Shown here: one piece after another, positions 45,199-58,600 of the stretch | Layout: every line of letters starts with the position of its first letter | How positions within the stretch are numbered: position 1 is the stretch's first letter | Source of the DNA: Ornithodoros turicata | Taxonomy: Eukaryota; Arthropoda; Arachnida; Ixodida; Argasidae | DNA: 64,000 bases | Assembly: GCF_037126465.1 (NCBI RefSeq) | Contig: NC_088201.1 | Location: 71,570,879-71,634,878, forward strand | Direction of reading: 5' to 3' | Program-made: the position numbers and the translations under genes | The notes under the pieces: generated by a model | Seen by the model: only the letters and a program-made list of their open reading frames with translations | Told to the model about the DNA's origin: nothing | Databases searched by the model: none

Positions 45199-45370
45199 TC
45201 AGCTCAACTGGCCCACAACTCACATCTTCGTCTGGACGCCATTAATGAGCAATTAGAGCTAATTGGGACCCCCCACATTAATCAGGATCATTCAGGGAGT
45301 CATTACACTAATTGGGGCGCATCTAGGACGTGTCCAGACCACTGTGTGAGTTGTGGGCTAGTTGAGCTGA
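45199..45370. mobile_element. 172-bp hairpin element at the left arm end
   Basis: Starts TCAGCTCAACTGGCCCACAA and ends with its inverse TTGTGGGCTAGTTGAGCTGA; the terminal 26 bp pair with one mismatch. This is a MITE-like unit, mirrored at 59471-59641. Confidence 0.75.
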
Positions 45371-45554
45371 TAAAAAATAAAAAATAGGTAGAAAATAAAA
45401 TAAAAAGATAGAGATAAAGTGGAGAGAAGGAGTTTAGTTGAAGATCAACGACGTCATCTTGAAGAAAGCGGCCCGGAACGGCCGCTGACCGTCGCTGGGC
45501 GACGGAGCACAGAGGCAGGTTGCAAAGCATCGCAGCACCAGTTCCGCACATCCT

Positions 45555-45585
45555 GTGACGTCAGCTGTGACGTCATCATGGCATG
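45555..45585. promoter_or_regulatory. CRE-like TGACGTCA motifs
   Basis: Two TGACGTCA palindromes lie close together (about 45557-45564 and 45570-45577). Further ones lie near 46715 and 48089, with mirrored copies near 59262-59285, 58030 and 56657. Function not shown. Confidence 0.4.
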
Positions 45586-46344
45586 TCTGGGCAAGTTAGG
45601 ACAGCTCTGGACATGCAAGGAGAAAAACACTCGTAATACAGAGGCTGGGAAAGCAAGAGTATGCAAACCATCAATAGCTAACAAGAAAAAACAATTAGTT
45701 ACACAACAAATGAGCCCACCAGAACAGGAGCGCAGAACCATGCGACTGCTCCATCCGAGAGGCAGGCAGAAACTGACTCGTAAGGGTTTTTGTCCTGTAT
45801 AAACCCCGCAGCTGCACCCCCTAGCGGTTACTTTCTCAACTAATCTCACAACAAAAGTATTAAGAATCACGCCAGCGCTACTCCCGGTCCCAAGGCAGAA
45901 GATGATAGAAAATGGTGGGAATGCCCGGACAACAGCAACCAGCACCCGACGTGCACAGGCACGAAAATCGCAAACAAAGCGGGAACAAAGTTGGCGAAAT
46001 CATTAGTTACACAACAAATCACCTCACCACAGTAGGAGCGCAGACCGATGCGACTGCTCTCGTCGACAGCCAGGGATCAAGTGACGACGGAGCGAACGAC
46101 CGCACGTCTTCTCCCAACGAGAGCGAGAGGTGGACTGACGTAAGCGCCACTCTACGGGTGCTACGCATGAGCGCCCTCTGCGCGCTCCTACCGCCACCTG
46201 CGAGGAGGAGGAGGAGGAGTGTCGTTGGGAGGAACCCGAGAGGTCTGCCTGCCTGATTAGGCGCCATGTTTCTCGGGGAGGGAAAGGTGGTGGAGAGGAG
46301 GAGAGGAAAGGGTGAAGTGGAAGACCGAGCGGAATCCGCTCGGG

Positions 46345-46514
46345 GGGAGGATAACTGCGTCCATGGGCCGACTTCAGGGGAACTGTGCCAGCATATTACA
46401 CATCTGAGGGAAACCCAGGAAAAACCCCAGACGGCACAGCCGACCCGCGGATTCGAACCGCGGACCTCCAAGTCTCCAAGCGCACGCGTTACCGCTGCGC
46501 CACCGGAGCTGGTC
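46345..46514 (-). repeat. tRNA-derived SINE, copy 5 (in left arm)
   Basis: The minus strand has a complete tRNA-like head: box A GGTGGCGCAGCGGTAACGCG and box B GGTTCGAATCC, then the shared SINE body. The mirrored copy is at 58238-58410. Confidence 0.8.
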
Positions 46515-46547
46515 ACCTGCGAGAGGCTAAGAGAGAAGAGCATTCCT

Positions 46548-47401
46548 GCGCCCCCTGCTGGCCGTTCTCATTGGTCGTGAGGCTAAGTGAGAAGAGCATT
46601 CCTGCGCCCCCTGCTGGCAGTTCTCATTGGTCCAGACATCATCCTATTGTCTCAGGGCTACACTGTTTTTTTCCACTAATGCTCCTTTGGTCAATCTGCA
46701 GTGAAGCCACGGTATGACGTCATCATGCACCTGCGTGGCTCAAGGACGCGTGCGCTCTAGACAGGGGACCTATTATTTATTGAATCACTATCCCAAGATT
46801 ATTTCCTTTATTCTTCTATAACGATTGCGTAGGAAACTATTGCAGAAGAGCACCATGCATGAAAACTGATCGTAGGAATTCCAAAGTCTTACTAAATGAG
46901 ACTTGCAAAAGAACAAAACATCCTAACATGTAACTCCATCAATGGCTAATAAGAGGACTAGGCACTCAACAAATCAACGCGCGCAGAACTCGGGGCAGCA
47001 CTATCGTCAAGACGACAATGTTCCTTGTCAAAAAAGAAAAAAATACTAAGCGTCAACAAAGGAAAGCATGCATATCGGGGCATATCAGGACACGTCAGGA
47101 CAAATCGTACGACTGCTGGGCAACAGAGGAAAACAAACTCTTGAACAGAGTGAAAAAGGCACTCACCATCATTTTTCCCGTTCACAGCATTCCCTCATTT
47201 TAAATCCGCTCGTCACAAAATCCACCTGCATCGTCGAACACCATTCACCAGTGACGAACCACACATCCGCACCCCATCAGAGGCAGACAGAACCCCACCG
47301 AAGCTACGCTCTTCCACTGACGGCCAACGCCAGGAGCAGAATTTGCGTGTCGAGACCCGTCAGTGTCCAAGAGAGAAGTGAATCCTTGCGCCCCCTGCAG
47401 G
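46548..47401 (-). promoter_or_regulatory. three CTCF-consensus-like sites, left arm
   Basis: CCAGCAGGGGGCGC (minus strand) occurs at 46548-46561 and 46604-46617, and CCTGCAGGGGGCGC at 47388-47401. Each is embedded in a module with GACCAATGAGAAC (a CCAAT box) just upstream on the same strand. The 14-mer equals the known CTCF core consensus. Binding is not shown. Confidence 0.45.
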
Positions 47402-50400
47402 CCGTTCTCATTGGTCGTAACGTCATCCTACTGTCTCAGGGCTACACAGTTTTTTTCCACTAATGCTCCTCTAGACAAGGTCAACCTGAAACAATAGTCT
47501 CTCGGTATGCGGTCATCATGCAGGTGCGTGGCTCAAGGACGCGTACGCTCTAGACAGGGCACCTGTTATTTATTGAATCACTATCCCTAGATTATTTCCT
47601 TTATTCTACTATAATGATTGCGTAGGGAACTATTGCAGAAAAACACCATAGACAAGAGGAGATTGTAGCATTTCATTCCCAAAGTCTTACTGTACAGGAA
47701 AAAAAAATGGTTCAGCAAGACATAAAGTCACACACCTGTCCCCCTCGCGGTTACTCTCTGAACTAAATGAATCGCAAAATTATTAAGAATAGCTCTACTC
47801 CCATTCAAGGCAGCACTATCGTCAAGAATATGCCTTGTACAAAAAGAAAAAAAACTACATGCAGAAGGAAAGCATGTCAGAACAAGCCCAGGCATGTCAG
47901 CACATGTTTGTCAGACAAGGGGGGAAAAAGCGAAAAGAAACAAAGAAGGAAACCAGCATCAAACTATTTCTAAGCACACGCACTCCTCTTATTCAAAAAC
48001 AGTGCTCATCATAAATCTGTCCAGGGGAATACACACCATTTTGCTACACTTTTTTCAGTACCAGTCAACGCATTGCTACAGACTGCGTGACGTCATCACA
48101 TCCTGTCTGATGAAGAAGACACCGGCAAAGACTCCTATTATTTATTGAATCGCAAGATTATTTCCTTTGTCCTACTCTTAATGACATTGATTCTCTCATT
48201 AAAATTCAACAAAAAAGCACCCCGCATATAAACGATTTTCACCCCAAAGGCTCATCATGGTCATTAGAATTACAGTAAACTGCCACTGCTCTTTTAAAAT
48301 AATAAGTGAGACCACTCAACATCACCTCCAGGCTTATGTAATACATGACCCTTTCTATGCTCATACATTCGTTGTCTGAGGCTACACCTGCGAGCAAAAA
48401 AGGCGCGGAAGCCGGGTGGGCAAAGTTCCATTCGCGCATTGCGAGCATAAAGGCGGGAAAGCCTGGGAGCAAAGTTCTATTCGCGCATTCCAAAGCACAA
48501 GACAGAACGCCTTTACGGAAACACGATAGCATTCCTATACTATATTAATGATTATTGCATTGCAGTTTAGAAAAACTACAACTAAACTATAATTTTAGGA
48601 GCCCATTAAAATTCTACTTTCTATGAAAACTATAATTGCCCTATTACTTGGATCGCTACTAATGAAGCGCTCCAATTTTTTTCTCTCTTCCCATTTCAGC
48701 CTTGTCATGCAGGGAAGCAGACTCATATCCAAAATAATTAATTTACACTGAGGGTGCCGTGCTTCAGGAATTCCTATCCTGCGCTCAGATGCAAGCATTT
48801 CTTCACGGATACCTTTAACAGCTGACTTCCTCAACATATCGAACACCCAACAAAATCAAGCAAACAATCAGAGAAACCCTCTTCTCAGCTGTACCATGCG
48901 ACTGTCTTCTTCGTAAAATCGGTGATCTGAGGAAGAGAGCAGCGAAAAATTGCGCGCACTTGTGCTTGATTTAAAAAGCCTGAAGCATATGCCAATAAAC
49001 CAAGAAAAAGACACTCATGTCTGGTATCTGATAGTGCCACATACACAGACGCATTGTCGCAAAGAAAGCACAGGACAGGGATACACAAATTTCCTTAGGT
49101 GAGCAGGGAAAAGGCTTAAGACCTCAGGAATAATAGCAGAGTCACCGGACATCGCTACGCGGCTAACACAAGATAACAACAACAACAAGATAATAGCGGC
49201 GGGTAAAATTGCAACACTGCTAAACAAGCCCCAACATGCCATCATGACGTCGCAAACCAGGAAAAAGAAGCACGCGCGCACACACACAGCAGCTCAGGAA
49301 TGCACAAGGAGAGGTGCTTTATAGGAATTTCTACTCCACACTCAGATACCAGCATTTCTGCACAAATACCTATAACGGCTGACTTCCTCAACATATCGAG
49401 GAAAGCGAATACCGACACTCAACATATAACAAAAAACAAACAAATTCCATTCTCATGAACTCTCTCCTCTGCCGAGCGGCTTTCTCCTGCTCTACCTGGA
49501 TGCTGACTGTTTCCCCTCATCTACATTCTGAGTAAAAGCCGTGAAAGGAGAAAAGAACCGCGAAAATTACACGCATTTGTGGTCCAATAGCTGTAACCGC
49601 AAGAAACCGTAGCGCACACCAATACACTGAGAAAAAGACACCCGTTTCTGCCACCAGATAATTCTTGTATAATGCCACATACGCAGCCGCATTGCCCTTG
49701 CGTAAAGAAAGCACAGGACAGGGATACACAAATTTCCTTAGGTGAGCAGGGAAAAGGCTGAAGACCTCAGGTCACCACACATCGCCACGCGGCTAGCACA
49801 ACATGACAGCAACAACATACTAGCAGCGGGAAGAACTGCAACACTGCTAAACAAGTCCAGACATGCCACGATGCCGTCACAAATCAGGGGAAAAAGCACA
49901 CGCATGCACGCACAGAGGACAACGCATTAAACACACGGAGCGCTCAGGAATAATCGTAGCGTTACCGCACATCGCTACGAAGCTCAACGTCTAACGCAAG
50001 ACGGCAGCAACAAGATATTAGCGAAGGGTAAAAATTGCAACACTACTGAACAAGTCTAGACATGCGGCATCGAATGCGAAAACACTGGTGATCGGGGAAA
50101 AGGCCTAAGCCTGCGGCGGATCATCATAGAGCATACACAACTTCATTTTTCTATTTTGCGTAAACTAAACGCGGTCTGCTTGGAAAACGACGTACAAATT
50201 TTCTTAGGGAGCAGAGAAATATAGAAATTTGTACTCCGTGCTCAGATACCAGCATTTCTGCTCAAAAACCTGCAAAATTAAGCTCTGCTTACTTCGTTAA
50301 GATATCGAACACCCAACAAAATCAAACAAACAACCCCACTTCCACTGGTAGAACACTATTCAGCTTTTACGCAGGAGGCTTTCTTCTACATAAAAAGTAG

Positions 50401-50989
50401 AGAAAATAAGAAAAGGGCAGCGAAATATTACACGCACTTTTGCTCGCATAGCTATAAGAGAAAAAAAAATAAAATAACGACGCACACGCTAATAAACTGT
50501 GACAAAGACACCCATTTCTGCTATCAGATAATTATTGCATAATGCTAAATACTCATTTGCTTTGGCCCTGCGTGAAGAAACCACAGGACAGGGATACACA
50601 ATCTATCTTAAGCGAGCACGGAAAGTCACTTCTACTCGAACAGCTTAATACCATAAAGTCTGAATTTTTGCAAAGAAAATAAAGCCTGAACAGCGCTACG
50701 AAGGTGACAGACACATACTAACAAACAAACAAACAAACACTTCTTCGAGTCTGTATTATCTTTTAAAAAATAACGAAAGCACACATAAAAAAATCAAATC
50801 GGCTAGGTAGCCTACCAGACGTTGTGCCTTAAAGTTGGCTGCACGCAATGTGCGGAAGCATGCTGTGAAGCCAACTTGCAGGTTTTGCTGGATGCACATG
50901 AAGTCCGATTCCAATTGGAAATCGCGTAAGGACGTGCCAAACGTGGAATTTTCGCAAGATTAATCCCAATACCTGGAATTCTGTTCATT

Positions 50990-51140
50990 TTAGCGGGAAT
51001 GCTGGCGCTTGTGCTCCATTATTCGAAATTTTCGAATATTCGAATTTCTCGATTATCAAATTTTCGAATACGAATAGGGTTCGAATATCAACAATATTCG
51101 AACAATATTCGAAATTTCGAATATTCGCACACCTCTAGTG
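50990..51140. repeat. TTCGAA/ATATTCGAA-rich repeat, left arm
   Basis: A dense run of ATTCGAA and TTCGAAT words ending TTCGCACACCTCTAG. Mirrored at 53610-53745. It resembles a common short dispersed repeat starting AGAGGTGTGCGAATATTCGA. Confidence 0.6.
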
Positions 51141-52310
51141 AATACTGACACTCAACGATATATAACAAAAAACAAACAAATTCCATTCTCATGAACTCTC
51201 CTCTGCCGAGCGGCTTTCTCCTGCTCTACCTGGATGCTGACTTTTTCCCCCCTCACCTACATTCTGAGTAAAAACAGTGACAGAAGAAAAGAACCGCGAA
51301 AAATTACACGCATTTGTGTCACAGGACAGGGATACACAAATTTCCTTAAGTGAGCAGGGAAAAGGCTTAAGTCGGTACCGCTCAGGAATAATCGGAGAAT
51401 CACCGCGTATCGCTACGCGGCTAACGCTTGAACAGCGCTACGAACGTGACAGATACATACTAACAAACAAACAACAGCAGGACCGGCGTCGGGCACTCAT
51501 AAAATACCCTTGCCAAAACAAAGACTTCGCCAGGTTCGCGAGGCAATTCCATTAAAAACGCTCGTCCTATCCTACAGATAGCAATGCAAACGCGACTGCC
51601 CTTATTTTTTAAACCACTATTTCACGCAATAGTACATAAATGTATCACTCGTGCCACACGAAAAGGCAAACACTTACTTGTCAAGTGGGGTCCCAGCGCG
51701 TGCGCGCGCGCACACACACAGGCACACACACACACACTAACATTTTCACACTCACAAACACAAAGTCTATTTTCACAACCACATAAATCCATATTATTCC
51801 TCAGGTCAATAATTATCCTGCCATCGTCAAAAGACGGCACAGACATGTATGCTTACGCAAGACAATCGGTCCTCGTTCCGGATGTAATAGGATATCGTCA
51901 CTCGGCCGGCGCGAACCAATAAAGAAAGAAAGGAATGCATGTTCGCTATACGAAGAAAACGGTGCCGTGCTTCTACGCAGCGATCATTATACAGACGCGT
52001 AAATGTGAACATCATTCGCTACACACTGTAGCTCTCATCATTTTTAAACCAAACCGTGTTCATAGGTCTTCACTAAATAGGTGAGCCGATAATGACTCAA
52101 AATAAAATAAAATAAAATAATCATTCCAGCATCGCTGGCTGCAAGCTTGGGTACCCAACAGAGCAGCGCGCTCCTATCAACACGCCTTGGGCTGACCTTA
52201 CACACCCGAAGCCTTTTCTGAATGCATTCTGCCGGCGCTGGAATAAAAGATTTATCGCGAGGGTACTACGATGTCAGCTCTGTTGCTGTTTAAGTGATAA
52301 AACAGTGCGC

Positions 52311-52437
52311 CCGAACCGCGAAGCGCGCGCGCGGACCCGGTCTCGCGGTTTGGACTCGCGACGCGTGCGATTCCCCGCGGCGCGAGCGCAACGCGGACCC
52401 GTTCTCGCGGTTTGGACGCGCGCGATTGCCCGAGTAA
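52311..52437. other. CpG-rich spacer at the palindrome centre
   Basis: 127 bp very rich in CG dinucleotides, in contrast to the AT-rich arms. It holds two direct copies of a ~45-bp word centred on CGCGGACCCGKTCTCGCGG (about 52333-52378 and 52391-52431). It is not palindromic as a whole. Confidence 0.7.
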
Positions 52438-53609
52438 GCGCACTGTTTTATCACTTAAACAGCAACAGAGCTGACATCGTAGTACCCTCGCGATAAATCG
52501 TTTATTCCAGCGCCGGCAGAATGCATTCAGAAAAGGCTTCGGGTGTGTAAGGTCAGCCCAAGGCGTGTTGATAGGAGCGCGCTGCTCTGTTGGGTACCCA
52601 AGCTTGCAGCCAGCGATGCTGGAATGATTATTTTATTTTATTTTATTTGAGTCATTATCGGCTCACCTATTTAGTGAAGACCTATGAACACGGTTTGGTT
52701 TAAAAATGATGAGAGCTACAGTGTGTAGCGAATGATGTTCACATTTACGCGTCTGTATAATGATCGCTGCGTAGAAGCACGGCACCGTTTTCTCGTATAG
52801 CGAACATGCATTCCTTTCTTTCTTTATTGGTTCGCGCCGGCCGAGTGACGATATCCTATTACATCCGGAACGAGGACCGATTGTCTTGCGTAAGCATACA
52901 TGTCTGTGCCGTCTTTTGACGATGGCAGGATAATTATTGACCTGAGGAATAATATGGATTTATGTGGTTGTGAAAATAGACTTTGTGTTTGTGAGTGTGA
53001 AAATGTTAGTGTGTGTGTGTGTGCCTGTGTGTGTGCGCGCGCGCACGCGCTGGGACCCCACTTGACAAGTAAGTGTTTGCCTTTTCGTGTGGCACGAGTG
53101 ATACATTTATGTACTATTGCGTGAAATAGTGGTTTAAAAAATAAGGGCAGTCGCGTTTGCATTGCTATCTGTAGGATAGGACGAGCGTTTTTAATGGAAT
53201 TGCCTCGCGAACCTGGCGAAGTCTTTGTTTTGGCCAGGGTATTTTATGAGTGCCCGACGCCGGTCCTGCTGTTGTTTGTTTGTTAGTATGTATCTGTCAC
53301 GTTCGTAGCGCTGTTCAAGCGTTAGCCGCGTAGCGATACGCGGTGATTCTCCGATTATTCCTGAGCGGTACCGACTTAAGCCTTTTCCCTGCTCACTTAA
53401 GGAAATTTGTGTATCCCTGTCCTGTGACACAAATGCGTGTAATTTTTCGCGGTTCTTTTCTTCTGTCACTGTTTTTACTCAGAATGTAGGTGAGGGGGGA
53501 AAAAGTCAGCATCCAGGTAGAGCAGGAGAAAGCCGCTCGGCAGAGGAGAGTTCATGAGAATGGAATTTGTTTGTTTTTTGTTATATATCGTTGAGTGTCA
53601 GTATTCACT

Positions 53610-53745
53610 AGAGGTGTGCGAATATTCGAAATTTCGAATATTGTTCGAATATTGTTGATATTCGAACCCTATTCGTATTCGAAAATTTGATAATCGAGAA
53701 ATTCGAATATTCGAAAATTTCGAATAATGGAGCACAAGCGCCAGC
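53610..53745. repeat. TTCGAA/ATATTCGAA-rich repeat, right arm
   Basis: Mirror copy, starting CTAGAGGTGTGCGAATATTC. Confidence 0.6.
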
Positions 53746-56700
53746 ATTCCCGCTAAAATGAACAGAATTCCAGGTATTGGGATTAATCTTGCGAAAATTC
53801 CACGTTTGGCACGTCCTTAGCGCGATTTCCAATTGGAATCGGACTTCATGTGCATCCAGCAAAACCGCAAGTTGGCTTCACAGCATGCTTCCGCACATTG
53901 CGTGCAGCCAACTTTAAGGCACAACGTCTGGTAGGCTACCTAGCCGATTTGATTTTTTTATGTGTGCTTTCGTTATTTTTTAAAAGATAATACAGACTCG
54001 AAGAAGTGTTTGTTTGTTTGTTTGTTTGTTAGTATGTGTCTGTCACCTTCGTAGCGCTGTTCAGGCTTTATTTTCTTTGCAAAAATTCAGACTTTATGGT
54101 ATTAAGCTGTTCGAGTAGAAGTGACTTTCCGTGCTCGCTTAAGATAGATTGTGTATCCCTGTCCTGTGGTTTCTTCACGCAGGGCCAAAGCAAATGAGTA
54201 TTTAGCATTATGCAATAATTATCTGATAGCAGAAATGGGTGTCTTTGTCACAGTTTATTAGCGTGTGCGTCGTTATTTTATTTATTTTTTTCTCTTATAG
54301 CTATGCGAGCAAAAGTGCGTGTAATATTTCGCTGCTCTTTTCTTATTTTCTCTACTTTTTATGTAGAAGAAAGCCTCCTGCGTAAAAGCTGAATAGTGTT
54401 CTACCAGTGGAAGTGGGGTTGTTTGTTTGATTTTGTTGGGTGTTCGATATCTTAACGAAGTAAGCAGAGCTTAATTTTGCAGGTTTTTGAGCAGAAATGC
54501 TGGTATCTGAGCACGGAGTACAAATTTCTATATTTCTCTGCTCCCTAAGAAAATTTGTACGTCGTTTTCCAAGCAGACCGCGTTTAGTTTACGCAAAATA
54601 GAAAAATGAAGTTGTGTATGCTCTATGATGATCCGCCGCAGGCTTAGGCCTTTTCCCCGATCACCAGTGTTTTCGCATTCGATGCCGCATGTCTAGACTT
54701 GTTCAGTAGTGTTGCAATTTTTACCCTTCGCTAATATCTTGTTGCTGCCGTCTTGCGTTAGACGTTGAGCTTCGTAGCGATGTGCGGTAACGCTACGATT
54801 ATTCCTGAGCGCTCCGTGTGTTTAATGCGTTGTCCTCTGTGCGTGCATGCGTGTGCTTTTTCCCCTGATTTGTGACGGCATCGTGGCATGTCTGGACTTG
54901 TTTAGCAGTGTTGCAGTTCTTCCCGCTGCTAGTATGTTGTTGCTGTCATGTTGTGCTAGCCGCGTGGCGATGTGTGGTGACCTGAGGTCTTCAGCCTTTT
55001 CCCTGCTCACCTAAGGAAATTTGTGTATCCCTGTCCTGTGCTTTCTTTACGCAAGGGCAATGCGGCTGCGTATGTGGCATTATACAAGAATTATCTGGTG
55101 GCAGAAACGGGTGTCTTTTTCTCAGTGTATTGGTGTGCGCTACGGTTTCTTGCGGTTACAGCTATTGGACCACAAATGCGTGTAATTTTCGCGGTTCTTT
55201 TCTCCTTTCACGGCTTTTACTCAGAATGTAGATGAGGGGAAACAGTCAGCATCCAGGTAGAGCAGGAGAAAGCCGCTCGGCAGAGGAGAGAGTTCATGAG
55301 AATGGAATTTGTTTGTTTTTTGTTATATGTTGAGTGTCGGTATTCGCTTTCCTCGATATGTTGAGGAAGTCAGCCGTTATAGGTATTTGTGCAGAAATGC
55401 TGGTATCTGAGTGTGGAGTAGAAATTCCTATAAAGCACCTCTCCTTGTGCATTCCTGAGCTGCTGTGTGTGTGCGCGCGTGCTTCTTTTTCCTGGTTTGC
55501 GACGTCATGATGGCATGTTGGGGCTTGTTTAGCAGTGTTGCAATTTTACCCGCCGCTATTATCTTGTTGTTGTTGTTATCTTGTGTTAGCCGCGTAGCGA
55601 TGTCCGGTGACTCTGCTATTATTCCTGAGGTCTTAAGCCTTTTCCCTGCTCACCTAAGGAAATTTGTGTATCCCTGTCCTGTGCTTTCTTTGCGACAATG
55701 CGTCTGTGTATGTGGCACTATCAGATACCAGACATGAGTGTCTTTTTCTTGGTTTATTGGCATATGCTTCAGGCTTTTTAAATCAAGCACAAGTGCGCGC
55801 AATTTTTCGCTGCTCTCTTCCTCAGATCACCGATTTTACGAAGAAGACAGTCGCATGGTACAGCTGAGAAGAGGGTTTCTCTGATTGTTTGTTTGATTTT
55901 GTTGGGTGTTCGATATGTTGAGGAAGTCAGCTGTTAAAGGTATCCGTGAAGAAATGCTTGCATCTGAGCGCAGGATAGGAATTCCTGAAGCACGGCACCC
56001 TCAGTGTAAATTAATTATTTTGGATATGAGTCTGCTTCCCTGCATGACAAGGCTGAAATGGGAAGAGAGAAAAAAATTGGAGCGCTTCATTAGTAGCGAT
56101 CCAAGTAATAGGGCAATTATAGTTTTCATAGAAAGTAGAATTTTAATGGGCTCCTAAAATTATAGTTTAGTTGTAGTTTTTCTAAACTGCAATGCAATAA
56201 TCATTAATATAGTATAGGAATGCTATCGTGTTCCCGTAAAGGCGTTCTGTCTTGTGCTTTGGAATGCGCGAATAGAACTTTGCTCCCAGGCTTTCCCGCC
56301 TTTATGCTCGCAATGCGCGAATGGAACTTTGCCCACCCGGCTTCCGCGCCTTTTTTGCTCGCAGGTGTAGCCTCAGACAACGAATGTATGAGCATAGAAA
56401 GGGTCATGTATTACATAAGCCTGGAGGTGATGTTGAGTGGTCTCACTTATTATTTTAAAAGAGCAGTGGCAGTTTACTGTAATTCTAATGACCATGATGA
56501 GCCTTTGGGGTGAAAATCGTTAATATGCGGGGTGCTTTTTTGTTGAATTTTAATGAGAGAATCAATGTCATTAAGAGTAGGACAAAGGAAATAATCTTGC
56601 GATTCAATAAATAATAGGAGTCTTTGCCGGTGTCTTCTTCTTCAGACAGGATGTGATGACGTCACGCAGTCTGTAGCAATGCGTTGACTGTTACTGAAAA

Positions 56701-57349
56701 AAGTGTAGCAAAATGGTGTGTATTCCCCTGGACAGATTTATGATGAGCACTGTTTTTGAATAAGAGGAGTGCGTGTGCTTAGAAATAGTTTGATGCTGGT
56801 TTCCTTCTTTGTTTCTTTTCGCTTTTTCCCCCCTTGTCTGACAAACATGTGCTGACATGCCTGGGCTTGTTCTGACATGCTTTCCTTCTGCATGTAGTTT
56901 TTTTCTTTTTGTACAAGGCATATTCTTGACGATAGTGCTGCCTTGAATGGGAGTAGAGCTATTCTTAATAATTTTGCGATTCATTTAGTTCAGAGAGTAA
57001 CCGCGAGGGGGACAGGTGTGTGACTTTATGTCTTGCTGAACCATTTTTTTTTCCTGTACAGTAAGACTTTGGGAATGAAATGCTACAATCTCCTCTTGTC
57101 TATGGTGTTTTTCTGCAATAGTTCCCTACGCAATCATTATAGTAGAATAAAGGAAATAATCTAGGGATAGTGATTCAATAAATAACAGGTGCCCTGTCTA
57201 GAGCGTACGCGTCCTTGAGCCACGCACCTGCATGATGACCGCATACCGAGAGACTATTGTTTCAGGTTGACCTTGTCTAGAGGAGCATTAGTGGAAAAAA
57301 ACTGTGTAGCCCTGAGACAGTAGGATGACGTTACGACCAATGAGAACGG

Positions 57350-58600
57350 CCTGCAGGGGGCGCAAGGATTCACTTCTCTCTTGGACACTGACGGGTCTCG
57401 ACACGCAAATTCTGCTCCTGGCGTTGGCCGTCAGTGGAAGAGCGTAGCTTCGGTGGGGTTCTGTCTGCCTCTGATGGGGTGCGGATGTGTGGTTCGTCAC
57501 TGGTGAATGGTGTTCGACGATGCAGGTGGATTTTGTGACGAGCGGATTTAAAATGAGGGAATGCTGTGAACGGGAAAAATGATGGTGAGTGCCTTTTTCA
57601 CTCTGTTCAAGTGTTTGTTTTCCTCTGTTGCCCAGCAGTCGTACGATTTGTCCTGACGTGTCCTGATATGCCCCGATATGCATGCTTTCCTTTGTTGACG
57701 CTTAGTATTTTTTTCTTTTTTGACAAGGAACATTGTCGTCTTGACGATAGTGCTGCCCCGAGTTCTGCGCGCGTTGATTTGTTGAGTGCCTAGTCCTCTT
57801 ATTAGCCATTGATGGAGTTACATGTTAGGATGTTTTGTTCTTTTGCAAGTCTCATTTAGTAAGACTTTGGAATTCCTACGATCAGTTTTCATGCATGGTG
57901 CTCTTCTGCAATAGTTTCCTATGCAATCGTTATAGAAGAATAAAGGAAATAATCTTGGGATAGTGATTCAATAAATAATAGGTCCCCTGTCTAGAGCGCA
58001 CGCGTCCTTGAGCCACGCAGGTGCATGATGACGTCATACCGTGGCTTCACTGCAGATTGACCAAAGGAGCATTAGTGGAAAAAAACAGTGTAGCCCTGAG
58101 ACAATAGGATGATGTCTGGACCAATGAGAACTGCCAGCAGGGGGCGCAGGAATGCTCTTCTCACTTAGCCTCACGACCAATGAGAACGGCCAGCAGGGGG
58201 CGCAGGAATGCTCTTCTCTCTTAGCCTCTCGCAGGTGACCAGCTCCGGTGGCGCAGCGGTAACGCGTGCGCTTGGAGACTGGGAGGTCCGCGGTTCGAAT
58301 CCGCGGGTCGGCTGTGCCGTCTGGGGTTTTTCCTGGGTTTCCCTCAGATGTGTAATAGGCGTATGCTGGCACAGTTCCCCTGAAGTCGGCCCATGGACGC
58401 AGCTATCCTCCCCCCGAGCGGATTCCGCTCGGTCTTCCACTTCACCCTTTCCTCTCCTCCTCTCCACCACCTTTCCCTCCCCGAGAAACATGGCGCCTAA
58501 TCAGGCAGGCAGACCTCTCGGGTTCCTCCCAACGACACTCCTCCTCCTCAATGCCTCTCACTTAGCCTCACGACCAATGAGAACGGCCAGCAGGGGGCGC
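57350..58600 (+). promoter_or_regulatory. four CTCF-consensus-like sites, right arm
   Basis: CCTGCAGGGGGCGC at 57350-57363 and CCAGCAGGGGGCGC at 58134-58147, 58190-58203 and 58587-58600. All are on the plus strand, so left-arm and right-arm sites point away from each other. Confidence 0.45.
58238..58410 (+). repeat. tRNA-derived SINE, copy 6 (in right arm)
   Basis: Inverted duplicate of copy 5, with an extra GCG TAT-like insertion in its tail (AATAGGCGTATGCTGG). Confidence 0.8.

Larger units (their letters stand above)
45199..52310. repeat. left arm of the 15-kb palindrome
   Basis: Composed of degenerate tandem modules. One module (TTCCTTAGGTGAGCAGGGAA...CACAGGACAGGGATACACAA) recurs at about 49060-49140, 49700-49770, 50580-50630 and 51320-51370. 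Another (TTATTTATTGAATCACTATC...TTATTTCCTTTATT) recurs near 46770, 47570 and 48130. Short ORFs are mirrored in the right arm and have no domains. Confidence 0.85.
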
